Below the pieces are notes generated by a model, which was not told the DNA's origin, made no database searches, and worked only from the letters and a program-made list of their open reading frames with translations. The translations under genes and the position numbers were made by a program. A DNA stretch of 13,718 bases from an uncultured Bacilli bacterium (GTDB lineage: Bacteria > Bacillota_I > Bacilli_A > RF39 > UBA660). Numbering within the stretch: the first letter of the stretch is position 1; the number at the start of each line of letters is the position of its first letter. Location: the NCBI GenBank assembly GCA_944363695.1, contig CALVUW010000016.1:1-13718 (forward strand), read 5' to 3'. Positions 12,933-13,718 of the stretch are shown in pieces.

Positions 12933-13718
12933 TTATCTTGCCGCATACGTCCAATAATTAGTAGCCCAAGCATCTATTTGATTAATTGTAAAACCTTGAG
13001 TATTTTCATCTTGACGATAGTAATTAGGATTGTTGACATAAATTTTACCACTATCATCAATTCCGCGTAAAACAATAAAGTGACCACCGCTACTAAAAAG
13101 TCCTCCTGAATATCCAGATTCCGGTCCTCTAGCTAAAACTACCCGGCCTTCTTTTAAAGCGTTAACCACAGAACTAGCACTGTTAGTTGATGATACCGAT
13201 AAATTATAATCATTAGCTATCTGTATGGCTAAACTGTGTCTCATACCACTACCCGGTTGAAAATAACTGTCTTTATATCGATTGACAACACTGGTTGGTG
13301 TAATTTCGCTTCCCGTAAGATAAGTTAAAATCATGGCTACTGATGTAAATCCACAACCAGAATCAGCGACTGTCTCTGAACTATTAAAGCTACCCCAATC
13401 ACAGTTTGGATTATTTTGATAGTAAATCGGTACCCTTTGTCCTCCTGTTAAAACTTGTGCTTTACAAGATGCCGGATTGTAAGAGCCTGCATCACCTTTA
13501 TTATCGCCAGTACCTCCACTTTCACCTGTTGTATTACCATAATACTTTTCTAATAATGCCAAATCACTACTCAACGATCCGTTAGTAGAAGAAGACCAAG
13601 CGCCAAAAATTGGTTGTTCAAGCTGCTCATTTTTCTTATCAGCATAATTCCAACAAGCAGAAATACTAAAACTATTACCTGGAACTAAATTTATTACCAA
13701 ATCTGTTAACCATGGTAA
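12933..13718 (-). CDS. C39-like cysteine peptidase, 5' end beyond the window
   Basis: Partial: the frame stays open to the right edge (…LPWLTD before the first TTG), so at least 261 residues and probably more. The last about 170 residues form a Peptidase_C39-like domain: RVPIYYQNNPNCDWGS with the likely oxyanion Gln, DSGCGFTSVAMILTYLTG with the likely catalytic Cys (codon 13353-13355), and GGHFIVLRGIDDSGKIYVNNPNYY with the likely catalytic His (codon 13080-13082). The third residue, normally the Asp of an 'N-D-P' turn, is Asn here. Ahead of it lies a Gly/Ser/Asp linker (ESGGTGDNKGDAGS) after an unrecognised, Cys-containing segment. Such domains outside ABC transporters are usually secreted or surface proteins. 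The role may be wall or peptide cleavage, but the substrate is unknown. It is the first visible gene of the operon. Confidence 0.75.
   Translation of the reverse strand, partial: LPWLTDLVINLVPGNSFSISACWNYADKKNEQLEQPIFGAWSSSTNGSLSSDLALLEKYYGNTTGESGGTGDNKGDAGSYNPASCKAQVLTGGQRVPIYYQNNPNCDWGSFNSSETVADSGCGFTSVAMILTYLTGSEITPTSVVNRYKDSYFQPGSGMRHSLAIQIANDYNLSVSSTNSASSVVNALKEGRVVLARGPESGYSGGLFSSGGHFIVLRGIDDSGKIYVNNPNYYRQDENTQGFTINQIDAWATNYWTYAAR

Noticed and set aside
1..13718. Mobile element, CRISPR, toxin-antitoxin or phage-defence system
   Set aside because: No transposase, integrase, terminal repeats, spaced repeats or paired toxin-like genes were seen. The DUF3603-like/small membrane pair overlaps like a toxin-antitoxin pair, but neither protein resembles a known toxin.

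Overview
The window reads as chromosome from a low-GC, spore-forming member of the Bacillota, class Bacilli in the broad sense (which includes the Erysipelotrichia-like gut lineages). The evidence is AT-rich DNA, strong AGGAGG-type ribosome binding sites, Trp encoded by TGG with TGA used as a stop, and clear homologues of Bacillus subtilis GerE, GerM, SpoIIIAH, YmfF/YmfH, YnbB and DeoD. I see no transposase, integrase, phage gene, CRISPR array, tRNA or rRNA. No stretch over 300 bases lacks a gene. All genes but one are on the minus strand, so transcription runs from high to low coordinates.

Layout by position. At 73-2614 is a pair of M16 zinc-peptidase homologues, one with the active-site motif (YmfH-like) and one without (YmfF-like). 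At 2667-3377 is DeoD, a purine nucleoside phosphorylase. At 3472-4029 is a lipoprotein of unknown function. At 4140-4733 is the only plus-strand gene, an unknown protein with a glycine-rich hydrophobic segment, driven by a full-consensus TTGACA-17-TATAAT promoter. It meets a DUF3603/YjbA-like gene tail to tail (4730-5386), and that gene overlaps a small two-helix membrane protein (5383-5592). At 5687-7083 a single-domain rhodanese is followed by RmuC. At 7230-7781 is a TasA/camelysin-like exported protein.

The sporulation block spans 7871-9729: gerM, gerE and spoIIIAH side by side. In B. subtilis, SpoIIIAH and GerM both act in the channel that links mother cell and forespore after engulfment, and GerE is the last mother-cell regulator. 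Here spoIIIAH stands outside a spoIIIA operon and has a sigma-E-like promoter and its own terminator. gerE follows a sigma-K-like promoter and ends in its own terminator. The order of events can therefore be read from the DNA.

The right end holds a translationally coupled pair, a FabG-like short-chain dehydrogenase and a YnbB-type PLP enzyme (9730-11690). Beyond it is an operon of three exported or membrane-anchored proteins: a C39-like cysteine peptidase cut by the window edge, then two single-helix proteins of unknown function (11773-13718).

Several terminator stems include the stop codon of the gene they end, so the region is very compact. I did not find a clearly new system. The best leads are the sporulation cluster with its stage-specific promoters, the three-gene cell-surface operon at the right edge, and the divergent promoter at 4069-4112.
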